DNA from: Otatea glauca
Lineage: Eukaryota; Streptophyta; Magnoliopsida; Poales; Poaceae
Length of the DNA stretch: 64,000 nt
Direction of reading: 5' to 3'
Assembly (NCBI GenBank): GCA_036346275.1
Contig: CM070717.1
Coordinates: 5,329,178-5,393,177, forward strand
Shown here: piece by piece, positions 34,340 through 46,931 of the stretch
Position numbering within the stretch: position 1 is the stretch's first letter
Layout: each line of letters begins with the position of its first letter
The notes under the pieces: model-generated
What the model saw: the letters and a program-made list of their open reading frames with translations, nothing else
The model's database searches: none
What the model was told of the DNA's origin: nothing
Position numbers and translations under genes: made by a program

Positions 34340-36960
34340 AGAGAATAGGTTCTAAATTCGACTTCAAATCTTCTTCTCGCTCCTGTGGCTTCACTCTCGA
34401 ATGATTGCTCCATCGAACTCGCAAAGCGAATAGACTTGTTTCGGTCTTGCGCCCATAACATCCAAAATTACGATCGGTTGCTCTTTATAAGTCAAATCTT
34501 CTTGCACTCTATTGCATCCAATGGGGTTTGTTCTGTGGCACTCTGAGACACTTCTTAAGCTGCGACACATGGAATACATCATGCACTCCGCCAAGGATCG
34601 AGGCAACTCTAATCGATAAGCTACCTCTCTCGACGGCTCGTAATCTTGAACGGACCGACATATCTTGGCGCAAGCTTCCTTTAACATGAAATCTTTTAAC
34701 GCCCTTAAGAGGGGTAACCACGAGATACACATGATCTTCGTTCAAAACTCAAATCTCGACGACGATTATCTGCGTAGCTCTTCTGTCTTGACTGTGCTAT
34801 CTTCAACCTCTCTCGATCATTGCAACTTGACTTTCGGCTTCCTCGAGAATATCCGCCCAAAACCAAACGTTCTCTGCCTCGCTCCAATTTAACGGGTACG
34901 ACAAGCACGCCCATACAACGCCTCAAACGGTGACATCTGCGCAGCTAGCTTGATAGCCGATATTGTAATCAATTTCGCATATGGCAAACTTTTATCCCAT
35001 GACGTAGCATAAGCTAAAGCACAAGCTCTTAACATATCCTCTAAAATCCGATTTACTCTTTCATCGACCATCATGCTCATGTGATATGTCAGATCAAATC
35101 CGCACAAGTCCCCATTGCTTCATGCAACTTGTTCCAACACCTTGAGGTGAATTGGGTACCTCATCCGACACAATCTTCTTGGGCACTCCATGCAAGCATA
35201 CAATCCTTGACTGCATAACTCCGCTAAACGATCTCCCAAGTAAGTGGGCTTTATCGGGCTAAAGCGAGCGACCTTGGTTAGACGATCCACAATAACCCAA
35301 CCGAATCGTAACCTTTACGAGTCTTAGGAAACCGTGATAAAGTCCATTCCGATTCCTCCCACTTCTATTCCGAATTTTCAACTACGCAATAAACCAATGG
35401 GTCTTTGATGCATGGCTTTTACTCTCGACATACGTCGATAAAGCAACATGCTCACTACTTCACGCTCATATTAGGCAACCAAAATCCTCTTTCAAATCTC
35501 GTACATCTTAGCACTTCTGGATGAATTGAATACTCGTAATCATGAGCTTCTTCCAAAATCAACTGCTTTAATCTCTTTCTTATTCAATACATAGCTTTGA
35601 CCTTTAAACTGTGTGGTTCCTTGGTTATCCTCGTAAAATCCTCACCTAAGCCTTCATCCTTCTCGACCCACTTCGATCCGATCTTCAAGCATTGGCTTAA
35701 CTTTCAAAGCAGCTATAAATCCTTGTGAAACCACTTCTAATTTCAACTTTTGAAACTCTTTGCACAATTTCTATTGATCACTTGATATTGGTGTATTGGT
35801 ACTATGGCCTTTACAACTTAAGACATCGGTACCACATTAGCCTTCCTGTGATGATAACGGATCCCAACATTATAATACTTAGTCAACTCCAACCATCCTC
35901 TTCGCTCCATGTTAAGGTCTCAGACTTTGACTCTTATGGTCCGTACATATTTCCATCAATATGATGATGCAACAACTTCAAGCACGCACTATAGTAGCAA
36001 TTTCCATTTCATGCGTAGTATAGTTTTCTTCATGTGGCCTCAACTGCCCCGGCGCGATAGGCAACAACTTTGCCTTCTGCATTAACACACATCCAAGATT
36101 TGGTCTTGAGGCATCATAGTATATATCAAAATCTGCGCTTGCACAACCGCCACACTAAGACGGGTGCTATCGTCAAACGCTTCTCAATCCTAAAAACTCT
36201 TTTTGGTATTGCGGTGTCCATGCAAACTTCTTCTCTTAATGGCCTAAGCAGTCCCGGTTGTTCCCACGTAACATTGCTTGTGGTTGGATCCACGGTAACT
36301 CTTTTAGCAGTCATCTCATGGCAAGAAATTCAACTTTCTCCTTTCAAAAGTCACATTTGCTAAACTTAGCATACAACCATTGGTCTAGCCATCTTTCCAA
36401 CACTAATCCCAATTGTTCTGCATACTTTACTTTTGACTTGAAGCAAACAAGGACATCCCACCTATACACCATAACAAATCGACCAAATTCCCCATGGAAC
36501 TCCATTCGTCATGTCCATAAATTACAGAATGGCATTGATCATTCTAGCGATACATCAGAACCTCATACATCCTATACTGCGAGAAAACTCGACCTAAGAA
36601 CATTTTACGCATGTGTTCGAACTAATGATAACTCGATCAAGATCTATTCTTGAGGACACTCCACTCCTTTTGACCGATCAAACAAATTACGATCCCGGCG
36701 TGAATACTTACCCTTTTAATCATCACTTCATTAAATGCTCGACGGTCGATACACCTCCTTAAGCTCCCATCTTCAAGCGTAACAGCGCCCCCCATGGTGA
36801 CAAGCGGCTCTAGCGAAGCATTTTTCTATGACTCTTCGACCGCTTCTTCATCTCAACTAGCTCATCAATAGGCATTCGATGAGGTATCTTTACTTTAGTG
36901 TTTGACGGGCACTAACTCACTAACAAACTTGATCTCTCGATCCGATGGGATTCTTAGGAA
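34340..36960 (-). pseudogene. Element C pol remnants
   Basis: Right to left: RT entry with YRMPIDELVEMKKR-like sequence (about 36,890) and thumb sequence near 36,250. RNase H traces lie around 35,800-36,130. The integrase end at 35107-34889 has VNRILEDMLRACALAYATSWD and MSPFEALYGRACRTR. The C-terminal chromodomain-type end at 34745-34391 has HDVFHVSQLKKCLRVP and KEQPIVILDVM. No open segment exceeds about 115 codons. The order and motifs match unit B. Confidence 0.8.
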
Positions 36961-37479
36961 ACACATATGGATATTCCTAACAACCGCACATCTTCAAAGT
37001 CGACAACTTCCACGCTATTGACCTTCACGACCAACACGAACCGTAGTCGCTTGAAATTCCATTTTCCGCTTTCGGGGCTTTTAGTCGACACACTTCTTTA
37101 ACCAAACTCGTGATGCCTTTATGTCCGGGCGACCAATTCATTCCAGGAGTGGCATCTTAGATCTGATATCCAATATCGTAGCTAGAAACTTTTCTCCAAC
37201 TTAACTCCGTTACATTCTAGGTTAGATCAAGCAATAGTGTACTTTCTGACCATGATAAGTCCTCGAGCTGACAATCTTTACAACCACCACTGAACTGATC
37301 CTCGTTGCACACGCAACATCTTCAGGTGAACCGTCAACATAGGGGAATACTCAGGAACATCCTTTACCATTAATGCTTTTATTCCAACACTTCACATATC
37401 CACCTCTCAACCATCTTTACTTTATTTATTTAGGCACGAAAATCTTTACATGGACTTCACCTCTAGTCACTTTTCTTTT

Positions 37480-38947
37480 ACAAACGAGGGTATGACACTT
37501 GCATCGGCTAAAATCATCGATCTAAACTTCCTCGATTGGTATTGGCGCCAAGTTTTGATGGAACAAAATTGAGATTGGCTTGCATCGTGCGATCACTTTC
37601 TTATGAGGGCAATTGTTAGCAAAATGCCCGTGCTTGTTGCAGTATAACAAAGCTTAGGTCCACCTCTCTTCCTTGAGCATTCGTCGACTAAGGCGTTGTC
37701 TTCCTTCGACGCCTCTTCTTCAACCGATTCTCCGTACAAACTTCTCTTGCGACTTTATCGCCACTCTTGGTGTTATGAACTTGATCGAGGTAACCTCCGG
37801 AAGGACCGCGTCAGTAGGAGATTCTAGATTCTTTCGGGCATTTCTTAACAAAATGGCCTTCCTCATGACAAGAGTAGCACAACGTTTTATTGTTGTGCCT
37901 TGGCCGGGTCTGACTACATGCACATATTTGTCTTCTGGTGGCGTCAGGACTGGTTGTTTCATAGGGCATTTTCTAGACCAATGGCCTTCTTCATCACACA
38001 GGAAACATGCTGTTGGTGACTGCCAATTGCTTCTTTCTTGATGAGGGCCAACAGGATTAAGGTATTGTGTCCTTAGCTCTTCGAGTGGCACCACTTTTGC
38101 AACCGACGCTCCGCCTCTTCTTGACGACTCGGAGCAACTACGGCTCAAGATTCTTTTGCCGATGCCAATTACAATGTGACTATTGGATTCAGAGGACATT
38201 GAGTGGACCATGATCTCGGCCTTCACAAAGGTAACATGTGATGTCACTCATAGGACATTCTCCCGAGAATGACTTCCTTCACACTGAGCAATTAATCGCA
38301 TGCTCGTCGTGGTATGTCCTATCTCTCCACAAATAATGCACGCACGATCTTCCGATTTGTTTGGTTGATGACACTTCGAGAGCAACTCTTAGATGTTGAA
38401 CAAGGTGCAAGAATAGTATTCGCTCAGATTTATCGTGACCATACTGTCTCTAGGTGAAGCAAAGAGATTACGAAAAGCAACAACAAATTCATTCCAAGTG
38501 ATACTCATGGGGCTTCATGAACAAAGACAATATTTCTTCCACCATTCAAGAATGATTCCTTGTAATCGATAAGAAGCATACAGACTTTCTCATCGTCTTC
38601 ACACCGAGCAATGAGCGACTTCCTCTCAATGGTCTTGAGCCAATCATCTACTTCGAGGGTAACTCATTTCGAAACGCGTCGGCGACGAGTCCTTATGAAT
38701 TCGATAACCTTAAGTAGGAACGGAAATCATTGGTAGCAGACTTGGGACACTTGGTTGACATTAGCTGGGTCACCATATTCTCATCCGCTTCATCATTGCA
38801 TGCATCAACCGAGTCCGAGCAATCAAGAACTCTCTCAAACTCTGCATATCCATCTCAGATCGACGGTTGAAGAACTAATCCACTATTGAGATTCTCCTTG
38901 GATTGATTTTCACGCCATCGATTATGTTGTTTCCACGAATCAACCAT
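37480..38947 (-). pseudogene. Element C gag remnant (multi-knuckle type)
   Basis: Starts near 38947 at the place of the unit-B gag methionine. The longest open part is 38247-37720. One clear knuckle, CFLCDEEGHWSRKC, and the following spacer (RKNLESPTDAVLPEVTSIK) match unit B. Other knuckles are visible only with frame changes (about 37620-37660, 37830-37875, 38200-38340). The same gag architecture therefore existed in both elements. Confidence 0.75.
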
Positions 38948-39577
38948 CCGCTTGATCGCTTCACTCGGGTTAGGGAAGAGGAATAGCATAGGTAAGAAGC
39001 GAGGATCCTAAAGCGGGGAAGATAGGTTTAACCCAATAACGTAAGCAAACAATATTAATAACTTGGTATGGTTGCTTATATAAGCCTAAAAGCTCGCAAC
39101 ACATAACGCACACTCAAAGAATCAAGGAAGAACCAATTCAACCTATACACACAAAACTACCGCCTACAGGGTAACACTTCTATCTTAAGCGGACGCGACT
39201 CCCACACCGAGTCCCAACTAACTACTCAAGCATAGATCTTCTAGCTCTTGAACGCTTCATGGATCTACTCCTTCCTTGAGCACGATGATCCCCTTCTTCA
39301 TGATTTCGTGGTTGACAAAGAAGCACTTGATACTTTCGCTATGATGTGGCACGCCAACTACCAAGACAACTCGGATAAGGTTTTTAACTCGATCCAAAGA
39401 AGGAGAGAGAAAGAAATTCAAGAGGGAAAAGAGAGAAATTTTGACTAGGAAGGAATAGAAGAATAAGATAAGTTAAGAACATATTATTCTTCCAAGTTAA
39501 TTCTTTTCTTTTAGAAAATAATTTTGAAGTTCCTATAGAGACGACTGGACTATCTAGGGTCAAGGCCTACAACAAGA

Positions 39578-39590
39578 TGGCTCGATACCA
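39578..39590 (-). promoter_or_regulatory. Primer binding site of element C, one base short
   Basis: The complement reads TGGTATCGAGCCA, identical to the shortened PBS at 21182. It lies three bases from the 5' LTR edge. Confidence 0.75.
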
Positions 39591-39593
39591 CTA

Positions 39594-42500
39594 CATCGGG
39601 ACCCGAATATGCAAATCCGACCCTCTGTATATCTTGACTAGTCCAGATCATGCTAGTGCACACAGCTCAACATAAGTAAATATCACAATCATACATAGCG
39701 AAAACATTAGGAAAGACATCATATGATATATACTACTAGTTAAATGACCTCGTGGTCCACTTACATGACTATGCCTCGCAAGGTCAATAATATATTAAAT
39801 CTGCAATGGAATGAAAACGTAGACAACCCTCAAGATACCACAGTAATCGACAAGGCTTGCGCCTAAACATTCGTCTCCTCTTGGAATCTTTCCTCCAAAG
39901 ATTGATGTAGACTCTTCAACCGGTGAGGTTATTGTTGGCAAGGGTGAGTACTTAAAGCACTCAACAAGTTGTGCATGTAATGCAATTCTATGTAACTATA
40001 TGCAAGGCTTATTCCAAAGGATAGGCTATCATGGCTATTTTGCAACAGAGCAGCATTTACGAACAAATACAATAAATAGATTGTAAAGACGGTAAAACAA
40101 ATAACAATAATGATAGATTCAACTTTTCTCAAGTAAACCAAGTTTCCAATCTTAAGTCAAATTCCATCTTCCATATGGCATTCGCCATCCCAACCAAGTT
40201 GTTCATTTTAATTAAACTAACCCTTAATCAGTAATTCCGAGCATTGCTCAATACCGCGAGCACGGCTATCCGAATAGTTTCACACTCTGCAGAGGTTATG
40301 CACTTTACCCACACGGCATGATATTCTCTTTGCGCCTGGCCATTAGCACACTTCCTTTGGTGTGCCGGCAGAGAAATCATGACAAAGCCTTTACAATGCT
40401 CGGCTTAATCCAAGATTACCCGTTAAGGTTTCAACAACGGTGGGTCCGAAACCACAACCAGGGCCCCCTCTTGCGCCATGTGAATTACACCATAACTCGG
40501 AACTCACACCACCAATGATAGTACCAGTTAAGGCATTACAAATTAATCACTAGGTCTGTCCCATTACAACATGTGGTTGCATGATTGACTCAGTCAAAGG
40601 CTTGCAAGGTTAAGTCCTTAGTGTGATCAAGGCAAGACATCCACATACCCTCGCCCATTGGGCCCACCTTGGCATACTCGCCCCTTGCCACTTGCCCCAA
40701 TCTAAGTGATTATCACCCGCTTGATTACTAAGCACCACGTGCCATCAACAATTCAACATCGCTATGTGACATGACTCGCCACAACAACTCAATCTCATCG
40801 TGTGATTCCACATGACACACAAGTTCATAACATTGTTCCATATTCCATTAATCAAGATTAATTATCAATGATTCTGACACATGTGATGACGTGGCATGGC
40901 TAAGCAACTAATACGGACTAATCCTCCAATGTTGATCATAATTATTAACCAACTATATTGAACCAATCTAGGGTGACAATGAATCATGGCATACAATGAC
41001 AAGGTAGGGTATAGATCAATCTGTATAATAGCTAAGCCCAATCTATTTTGAAACAATTGTATTTTTGAAATATATGCAATATTATAAAACAAACATAGCA
41101 ATTTTATAAACATGGGTTCAACATGATCAAAGCACAACTTGCCTTAGAATAGGTCCTGATCTTGATCTGAAGCTTGCTCTTGAGTTGTTGGATCTTCCTC
41201 CGAAACGTCGCACAATTCAACGTCTCACGCGTATCGAAGAAGAAAAGCAAATAAATACCAAAACAGAGAGCAATTGAACTCCAAAAATCAAATAAAATCC
41301 ACCATTAAATAGATCTCAATTTTACAAATTTTTAGAAATTTGAATCACTCAAATCCGAGTTACGATGCAAAAGATATAGTCTTTTGAAGTTTAAAATAAA
41401 TATCAAATCAGAAATCGAAATTGAATTTAACAGATTTGTTTTTATTCGAAAACCGGTTTATGACGTCAGCATGACATCAGCCCGATTCAAACCAATCGGA
41501 CGCTGCCACGTGTCCCGGCATATAGACCCGGTCCACGGCGTTGGTTGGTTCACCGCAGACGCGTCCATGACGCCGATGCTTGCGCCGACACGCGGCAAGT
41601 CACGATTGGTTGCAACGACGGTGCGATCTAGAGCGCACGGGTTTGATCGGACGGCTACCGATCTCACGCGACGTGGCAAAGACACCCGCCGCGGATCTAG
41701 ATTTAACGGCCGCGCTACGAGACGTTCATCGTTCTTGCGCGTCGTGGCACGATCTAGACCCTTCACCGAGATCCGACGGCTCAAGCTTCAACGTGGCGAT
41801 GGCAACGCGGCGCGCAACTTCACCGGACGTGAGAACGACGACCTCGCCACGGCGTTCGGCGATTTAAACGGCGATGACTCTTCACGGATCCGACGCGCGC
41901 GGTTTGGCGATCTCGATGGTGGCACCGTGACGGCGAAGATCAACGGCGGCGACGAAACCGAGCGAAACCACCGCGGCAAGGACCTCCACTCCGGCGAGCT
42001 CCTCGAGCGAACGACGGCGACACGAGCCTCGGGCTTTGGAAAAGATGCGCGCGCGAGGTAAGGGTTCCGTGTTCGCGTCGGCGCTTTAAATAGTCAGACG
42101 GAAGGCGGTCCGCCGGACTCAAGACGGCTCGTGGCGGCGGACTCGGCGACGACTTCGGAAGACGACGCGCTTCATCCGGACGCCCACGCGTCGCTCAATC
42201 AACGCCCCGAAGGCCAACGACGCGGCGAGATCTCGGCCGTTGGGTCTCGATCCAACGGTCGGGATTTCTTAGGCCTAGGGTTTTGGCGAAGTAGGCCGCC
42301 GCGGGCTATCTGGGCCGCACAAAGGCATGGGCCGCCCACATCGCTCATCGCTTTTTCAAAAGGTTTTCAATTAAATTAATTCCGTAAATTCGTTTTATTT
42401 ATTTTAGGCAATAAAACTATTAGGAAAAATCCAAGAAAAATCTCAAAAATACTTTGAGACATTCTGGACTCAAATAAAATATTTTTGGCAAAACTTTATT

Positions 42501-42649
42501 TTAACTTTGCACAGATTTAAATAGATTTGAATACAAGGCAATAAACTTGATTTCAAATAAATCCAGAAAAATCCAAATAAATTCCAGAAAATCATAAATG
42601 CACATTTAAGCAATAAAAACTTAATTAAGCCAAATTTTGGGATGTTACA
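39594..42649 (-). mobile_element. 5' LTR of element C
   Basis: 3056 bp, nearly the same as the 3' LTR apart from substitutions and many one-base losses. The TATA-like CTTTAAATA is at 42084-42092 (reversed). An intact TGACGTCA is at 41461-41468. Confidence 0.92.
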
Positions 42650-43040
42650 ACTTGAAATGTGGAAATTACCATTTACCATTATTTGTTTTACTGTCTTTCA
42701 ATCTACTTATTGTATTCTTTTGATAAATGCTGCTTTACTGCAAAATAGCCCTGTTAGCCTTCCTTTGAAATATGCCAAGCATGTAGAATATTAGACTTGC
42801 ATTCTGTACACAACTTGTTGAGTGCTTTATGTACTCACCCCAACAACAACAACTTTAGAAGAGGAAGAATCTACGCCTTTCGTGGAGGAAGATTATTTGG
42901 ATGCGAATGCTTAGGGTCCGAGCCTCGTCAGTTGCCTGTGGTGAACTGGAGCACCACTGCGTTTATTTTATTTCCGCTGCTGCTCATTGATACTTTTTAA
43001 TTAAGCCCTGTGAGGCATTATTCATGTAAGACAACAGTTA

Positions 43041-44691
43041 TGAAGGACCGAGATGACGAACAGAGGGGGGTGAATGGTCGCAAATAAATTTTCCCCCAAA
43101 ATACTCCAACAAAAACCTCGACAAGATCGCTCAAAGGAAATCGTGAAAAACCCAAAAAAACTAGACAAATATGTGTACCCTAAGCTTGCATGGATAAGTA
43201 CCATAAAATATGTGGGTATTTTTGAGTCAAAATCCTGGTTGTCTAGTGTCCAAGATAAAGAGGAATCAATCCAACTCTTGCTTTTAGAAAGAACATCAAT
43301 TCAAATCACAAAAGTCACTTTCAGAAAAGCAAAAGCAGAATTTCCAGAACTTGTCCTCAATTTGAACAGGAGGTTGGTGGGTTTCTGCAGCTCACAAAAT
43401 TTTGAGAATTTTTCTCCCTATGAGCATCAGAGTCTTGAAGAACTCCAAAACATTTCTCCTCAAAAAGCCTTACAGAAAAAACAAGAGAAATCGAAGAACA
43501 TAGTCAGTCAAGAACTTCAAGCAGAAAGTTTGGGGCTCGGTTTTCACCTCATGGCACCCAAACCGTGCAACAAGTAAACTCCAAAATTTTTATGCAAGTG
43601 GATATCAGAGTCCCACACCTACTCCAATAAGAATCACTTAAAAAGGATTTTTTATATTTTTATAAAAATCAAATACTAAATGCTGCACAAAGAACAAGTT
43701 CTGAACAAAGTTGGAACTTGAAAGAAAAGATGTTCTCTACTCAATCCAAGAGTGCAAAAGAGATGTAAAACCATATGAACACACTCAAAACATCCAAGAT
43801 CAACAGCATTTAGAAGGAGGAGGCAAATCCAAATTATGCGTGAAAGTAAATTGCGAGAATGTAATTGCGGGAAAGTAAATGCTGAATTTAAATTGCGTAA
43901 AGTAAAGACATAATGTAAATGCGCAAAATAAATTCAGAGATGGATGGATAAAACTTTCATTTCTAGAAGGAGAGGTTACAAAGGCTCACTTTCATGTGGG
44001 CAAAGCTCAAAGGAGCATTCACAAACCTCAAAACCTTCAAGGGAAGTAAGCTACCCCTCCACCCCTATTTATACTACTCTTGGGCCATCTACCACCCTTG
44101 GATGAGTCCCTCAACCCTAGAGCACTCATCTAAGGGCTAGGATTAACCCACACACACAACCATGCAAGGGCTAACCCAAAACCCACACAAATACCGGGTT
44201 TTCTTGCACGGTTTTCAAAGCATACTACCTAGACCCGCTAACCTATCAACTAGACCTCAATCCGATGGCCCTCATTGATCCACGCGGCATCTAGCTAGCA
44301 TCATCTCCTTTCCTTGTCTTCTTGACTTGCCCGGACTCCTCTCCGATCATCTTCCGACGATCTCCCAACCGTCTAGACCTCCGACGCTCCTCGCCTAGTC
44401 CCGGTCATCCTCCGCCTCACCATGACTTAGCACCGTCGCCCTGCAACCATCAAAGACAAGGAAACTCCTCACATAGCAATGCCCACAAAGATGTGAAATA
44501 AATCCATCAAAGTACACTCATTAAAATTCATTTTTTCTCGTTCTAGCCGGTAGCATCGGGAAAACAGAGAAGACCTCAAATTGCTTCCAATTGAAAATCC
44601 AATTCAAATCAAACTCAAACAAGAGCAACCCAAGCTCAAATTTAGTCAAATACTCATCACAAACATGGATGGACCTCCACATGGTCCTTCA
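43041..44691 (+). mobile_element. TG...CA element (probable solo LTR of another family)
   Basis: 1651 bp beginning TGAAGGACC and ending GGTCCTTCA, a perfect 9-bp terminal inversion. TSD AGTTA is at 43036-43040 and 44692-44696. A 5-bp TSD with TG...CA ends is the mark of retroviral-type integration. No internal region, PBS or PPT is present, so a solo LTR is the simplest reading. TATTTATA at 44066-44073 would be its TATA box in plus orientation. A 167-codon frame (43074-43577) has no recognised domain and I do not regard it as a gene. The family may be copia of the SIRE/Maximus kind, by the GAGGGGGGTGAATGG phrase; this is from memory and uncertain. Confidence 0.8.
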
Positions 44692-44841
44692 AGTTATTAT
44701 TAATTATTGAAGTTTATGCTATATTCCGCTGTGTGTGACTATGATAGCATCTATGTTGAGCCTGTGTGCACTAGCGTGATCCTGGACTAGTGCGTTATAC
44801 ACAGAGGGTCCGGATTTGCAAATTCGGGTCCCGACACTGAG

Positions 44842-45559
44842 TGCAGTTGGAGCGCTCATGTACCTTGCGAATAGCACTAGGCCGGACATCGCGTTCGCTG
44901 TGAATTTGCTAGCTCGGTAAAACGCAGAACCCACCAAAAGGCATTGGAAAGGGATCAAGGACATCTTCCGTTACCTCCAAGGAAGCAAAGATCTCGGTTT
45001 GTTCTTCAGAAGAAACAATGAACTAAATTTGGTTGGCTACGCCGATGCTAGGTACTTATCAGACCCGCATACTGGCAAGTCCCAAACCGGCTATGTTTTC
45101 CTATGTGGAGGAACATCAGTTTCCTGGAAGTCGTCTAAGCAGACCCTTGTCTCGATGTCGACAAACCACTCGGAAATCATTGCTTTGTATGAAGCATCTT
45201 GTGAATGTGCATGGCTCCGAAGAATGGTTCACCACATCCAGAAGTCATGTGGCTTGAACATTGAGCAAACTCCAACGATCATCTATGAAGATAATGCAGC
45301 TTGTGTTGCTCAAGCACATATGGGTTATGTGAAGAGCAATCTCACGAAGCATATCAACCCCAAGTTCTTCTGTGCTCACGAATTGCATAAGATGAACGAG
45401 ATCAAAATATTGCATACTAAGTCATGTGAAAATCTTGCAGATTTGTTCACTAAATCACTTCCAGCATCTACCTTTGAAAGGTGCGTAAAAGGGATTGTGA
45501 TGATGAGACTTAGAGAAGTGCAGATTTCAGGGGGAGATATTTCACATACTCCCGTATAA
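44842..45559 (+). pseudogene. Copia RT end and RNase H, second part
   Basis: Continues the copia gene after the insertion: ANSTRPDIAFAVNLLAR, then a stop at about 44920 and RNase H from 44999 (VGYADARYLSDPHTGKS, SWKSSKQTLVSMSTNHSEI, YEDNAACVAQ). The terminal signature SNLTKHINPKFF and SCENLADLFTKSLP follows. The 186-codon segment 44999-45559 is intact. The removed bases between 28646 and 44842 join in register once LTR E and one CTGAG copy are taken out. Confidence 0.9.
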
Positions 45560-45794
45560 ATCTTGAACATGAAGTTTGAGTACCCAACATGAATCTCGAA
45601 GATTAGCGATTGAACTTTGAGTGAATTGTACTCTTTTCCCTTAGCAAGTTTTTTATGAAGTTTTCTTGCATAAAGTTTTAATGAGGCAATTCGTGCAACA
45701 CAGTAAGCGTATGCTATTTACTCTTTCTCCAAATATTTTTCCCACTGGGTTTTTCTGGAGTTTTAATGAGGCATATGCATCTCGCGGCAAAGGG
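45560..45794 (+). other. Copia 3' untranslated spacer
   Basis: A T-rich stretch between the polyprotein end and the PPT, with repeated GTTTTAATGAGGCA-type phrases. It is similar to the stretch 7133-7364 in the truncated copia. Confidence 0.7.
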
Positions 45795-45806
45795 CCCAAG
45801 GGGGAG
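45795..45806 (+). promoter_or_regulatory. Copia polypurine tract
   Basis: CCAAGGGGGAG directly before the 3' LTR TGTTGGG. Confidence 0.85.
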
Positions 45807-46020
45807 TGTTGGGAAACCACATGACCCAATGAAAGCCCACGATGGTCCCTTAGCCGAAACCCTAAGCGACTACTATATAAGGAGGAAGGGGTCCCCCATT
45901 GTACAAGCAACCAGAAATAAATAAAGAATTGTGTCGCCGTTCTCCGTAAACCTGTGTCTCTCTCTCTGTTTTCCAATTCAGATCTGTTCGGGAACCCTGG
46001 ACTATTTGATAGAGAAGTTC
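45807..46020 (+). mobile_element. 3' LTR of copia, interrupted near its end
   Basis: Matches 25460-25668. The last seven bases (CTTAACA in the 5' LTR) are missing; CACTAATACAG, the start of the CACTA element, stands there instead. Confidence 0.85.
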
Positions 46021-46051
46021 CACTAATACAGAACATATCATCCTTGCCGAC

Positions 46052-46374
46052 ACATCACTGCCGGTTAGGATAGAGCCGGCAGTGAGAACATATCACTGCC
46101 GGTTCGAAAGTTGAGCCGGCGGGGTGAACTTATCACTGCCGGTTCGTAGAAACAACCGGCAGTGATAAACTCATATCACTGCCGGTTTATATATAAAACC
46201 GGTAGTGATATATCACTGCCAGTTCTTGTTTCAACCGGCAGTGATATTGAGATTTTCACTGCCGATTTTAAACCAGAACCGGCAGTGATATTTATTTTCT
46301 AGCCTAATTTTATTTTCCCGCGCAATGCGAGCCCTATCACTGCCGGTTCTGGGCAGAACCGGCAATGATAAGTC
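46052..46374. repeat. Left subterminal motif array of CACTA
   Basis: About thirteen copies of ATCACTGCCGGTT or its complement AACCGGCAGTGAT, alternating so that neighbours form short hairpins. Such arrays are binding sites for the element's own protein and define the active transposon ends in this superfamily. Confidence 0.9.
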
Positions 46375-46376
46375 CT

Positions 46377-46498
46377 TTATATGCCTGCCATCCCTTCCCC
46401 CCGACCAATCGAGCGTAACAGAGAGGAGTCTCTGCTCCATTATTGTGTCCACTTGGTGCCGAAAATTGTACTAAAATTCATATCTACTTGTTTTCAAG
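46377..46498 (+). promoter_or_regulatory. CACTA promoter and 5'UTR exon
   Basis: TTTATATG (46377-46384) follows the last motif. A pyrimidine-rich leader follows, ending in TTTTCAAG|GTTAGTAA, a good splice donor with GT at 46499. The next acceptor ATTATAG|ATGG is at 47490-47491, immediately before the start codon. The exon model is inferred from these sites. Confidence 0.65.
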
Positions 46499-46931
46499 GT
46501 TAGTAATTTTAATAACTTTATATTTGTAGTTGGATTTTACTTTGTAGATTGTTTTAGATTTAGATCATTACAATTCTTATTCATTTCAGTGATTTAGTGG
46601 ATTTTTGAATGGTGAAAATGGCTAGGTGAATTTTGCAATAATGAAAATTGCAAGATACATTTGTAAATCGATATATTTACAAATATATCCTGTATTTTCA
46701 TTTATATACTTACTCTCAATAATTAAAGTCATTAAAAAATTGCAACATTGATATTATCAATTATGAAAGTAATTTAAAAATTGCTACCAAGATATTTTTA
46801 ATATAATAAAAATATGTCCTAATTATTCACAACTATTTTCTATTTTGCAAATAAATAAATTTGCCACATGGATATTTACATAGTGAAAAAAGGTCGATGT
46901 ATGCTGAAATTTTGGAAAAAAATGCTACATG

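Larger units (their letters stand above)
31240..42649 (-). mobile_element. Complete gypsy element 'C' nested in LTR E
   Basis: 11,410 bp on the minus strand with two LTRs (31240-34296, 3057 bp; 39594-42649, 3056 bp), PPT, degraded pol and gag, and PBS. TSD ACTTG is found at 31235-31239 and 42650-42654. The LTR edge at 31240 is TGTCGGGACCC, but the equivalent edge at 39594 reads CATCGGGACCC. Gag and pol resemble family B in sequence and order. Coding sequence is broken far more than in B, mostly by single-base losses. Confidence 0.95.
28647..44836 (+). mobile_element. Solo LTR 'E' nested in copia, itself split by two insertions
   Basis: Starts TGTAACACCCC and ends GGGTCCCGACA, with TSD CTGAG at 28642-28646 and 44837-44841. 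Subtracting element C (31240-42649), the TG...CA element (43041-44691) and their TSDs leaves about 3119 bp, the size of one Tekay-type LTR. No PBS, PPT or internal sequence of its own remains, so it is a solo LTR. The pieces are 28647-31239, 42650-43040 and 44692-44836 and align in order with LTR A. Confidence 0.95.

Noticed and set aside
43074..43577. 167-codon frame in the TG...CA element
   Set aside because: Lies in a probable LTR, is Lys/Gln-rich, and has no domain.
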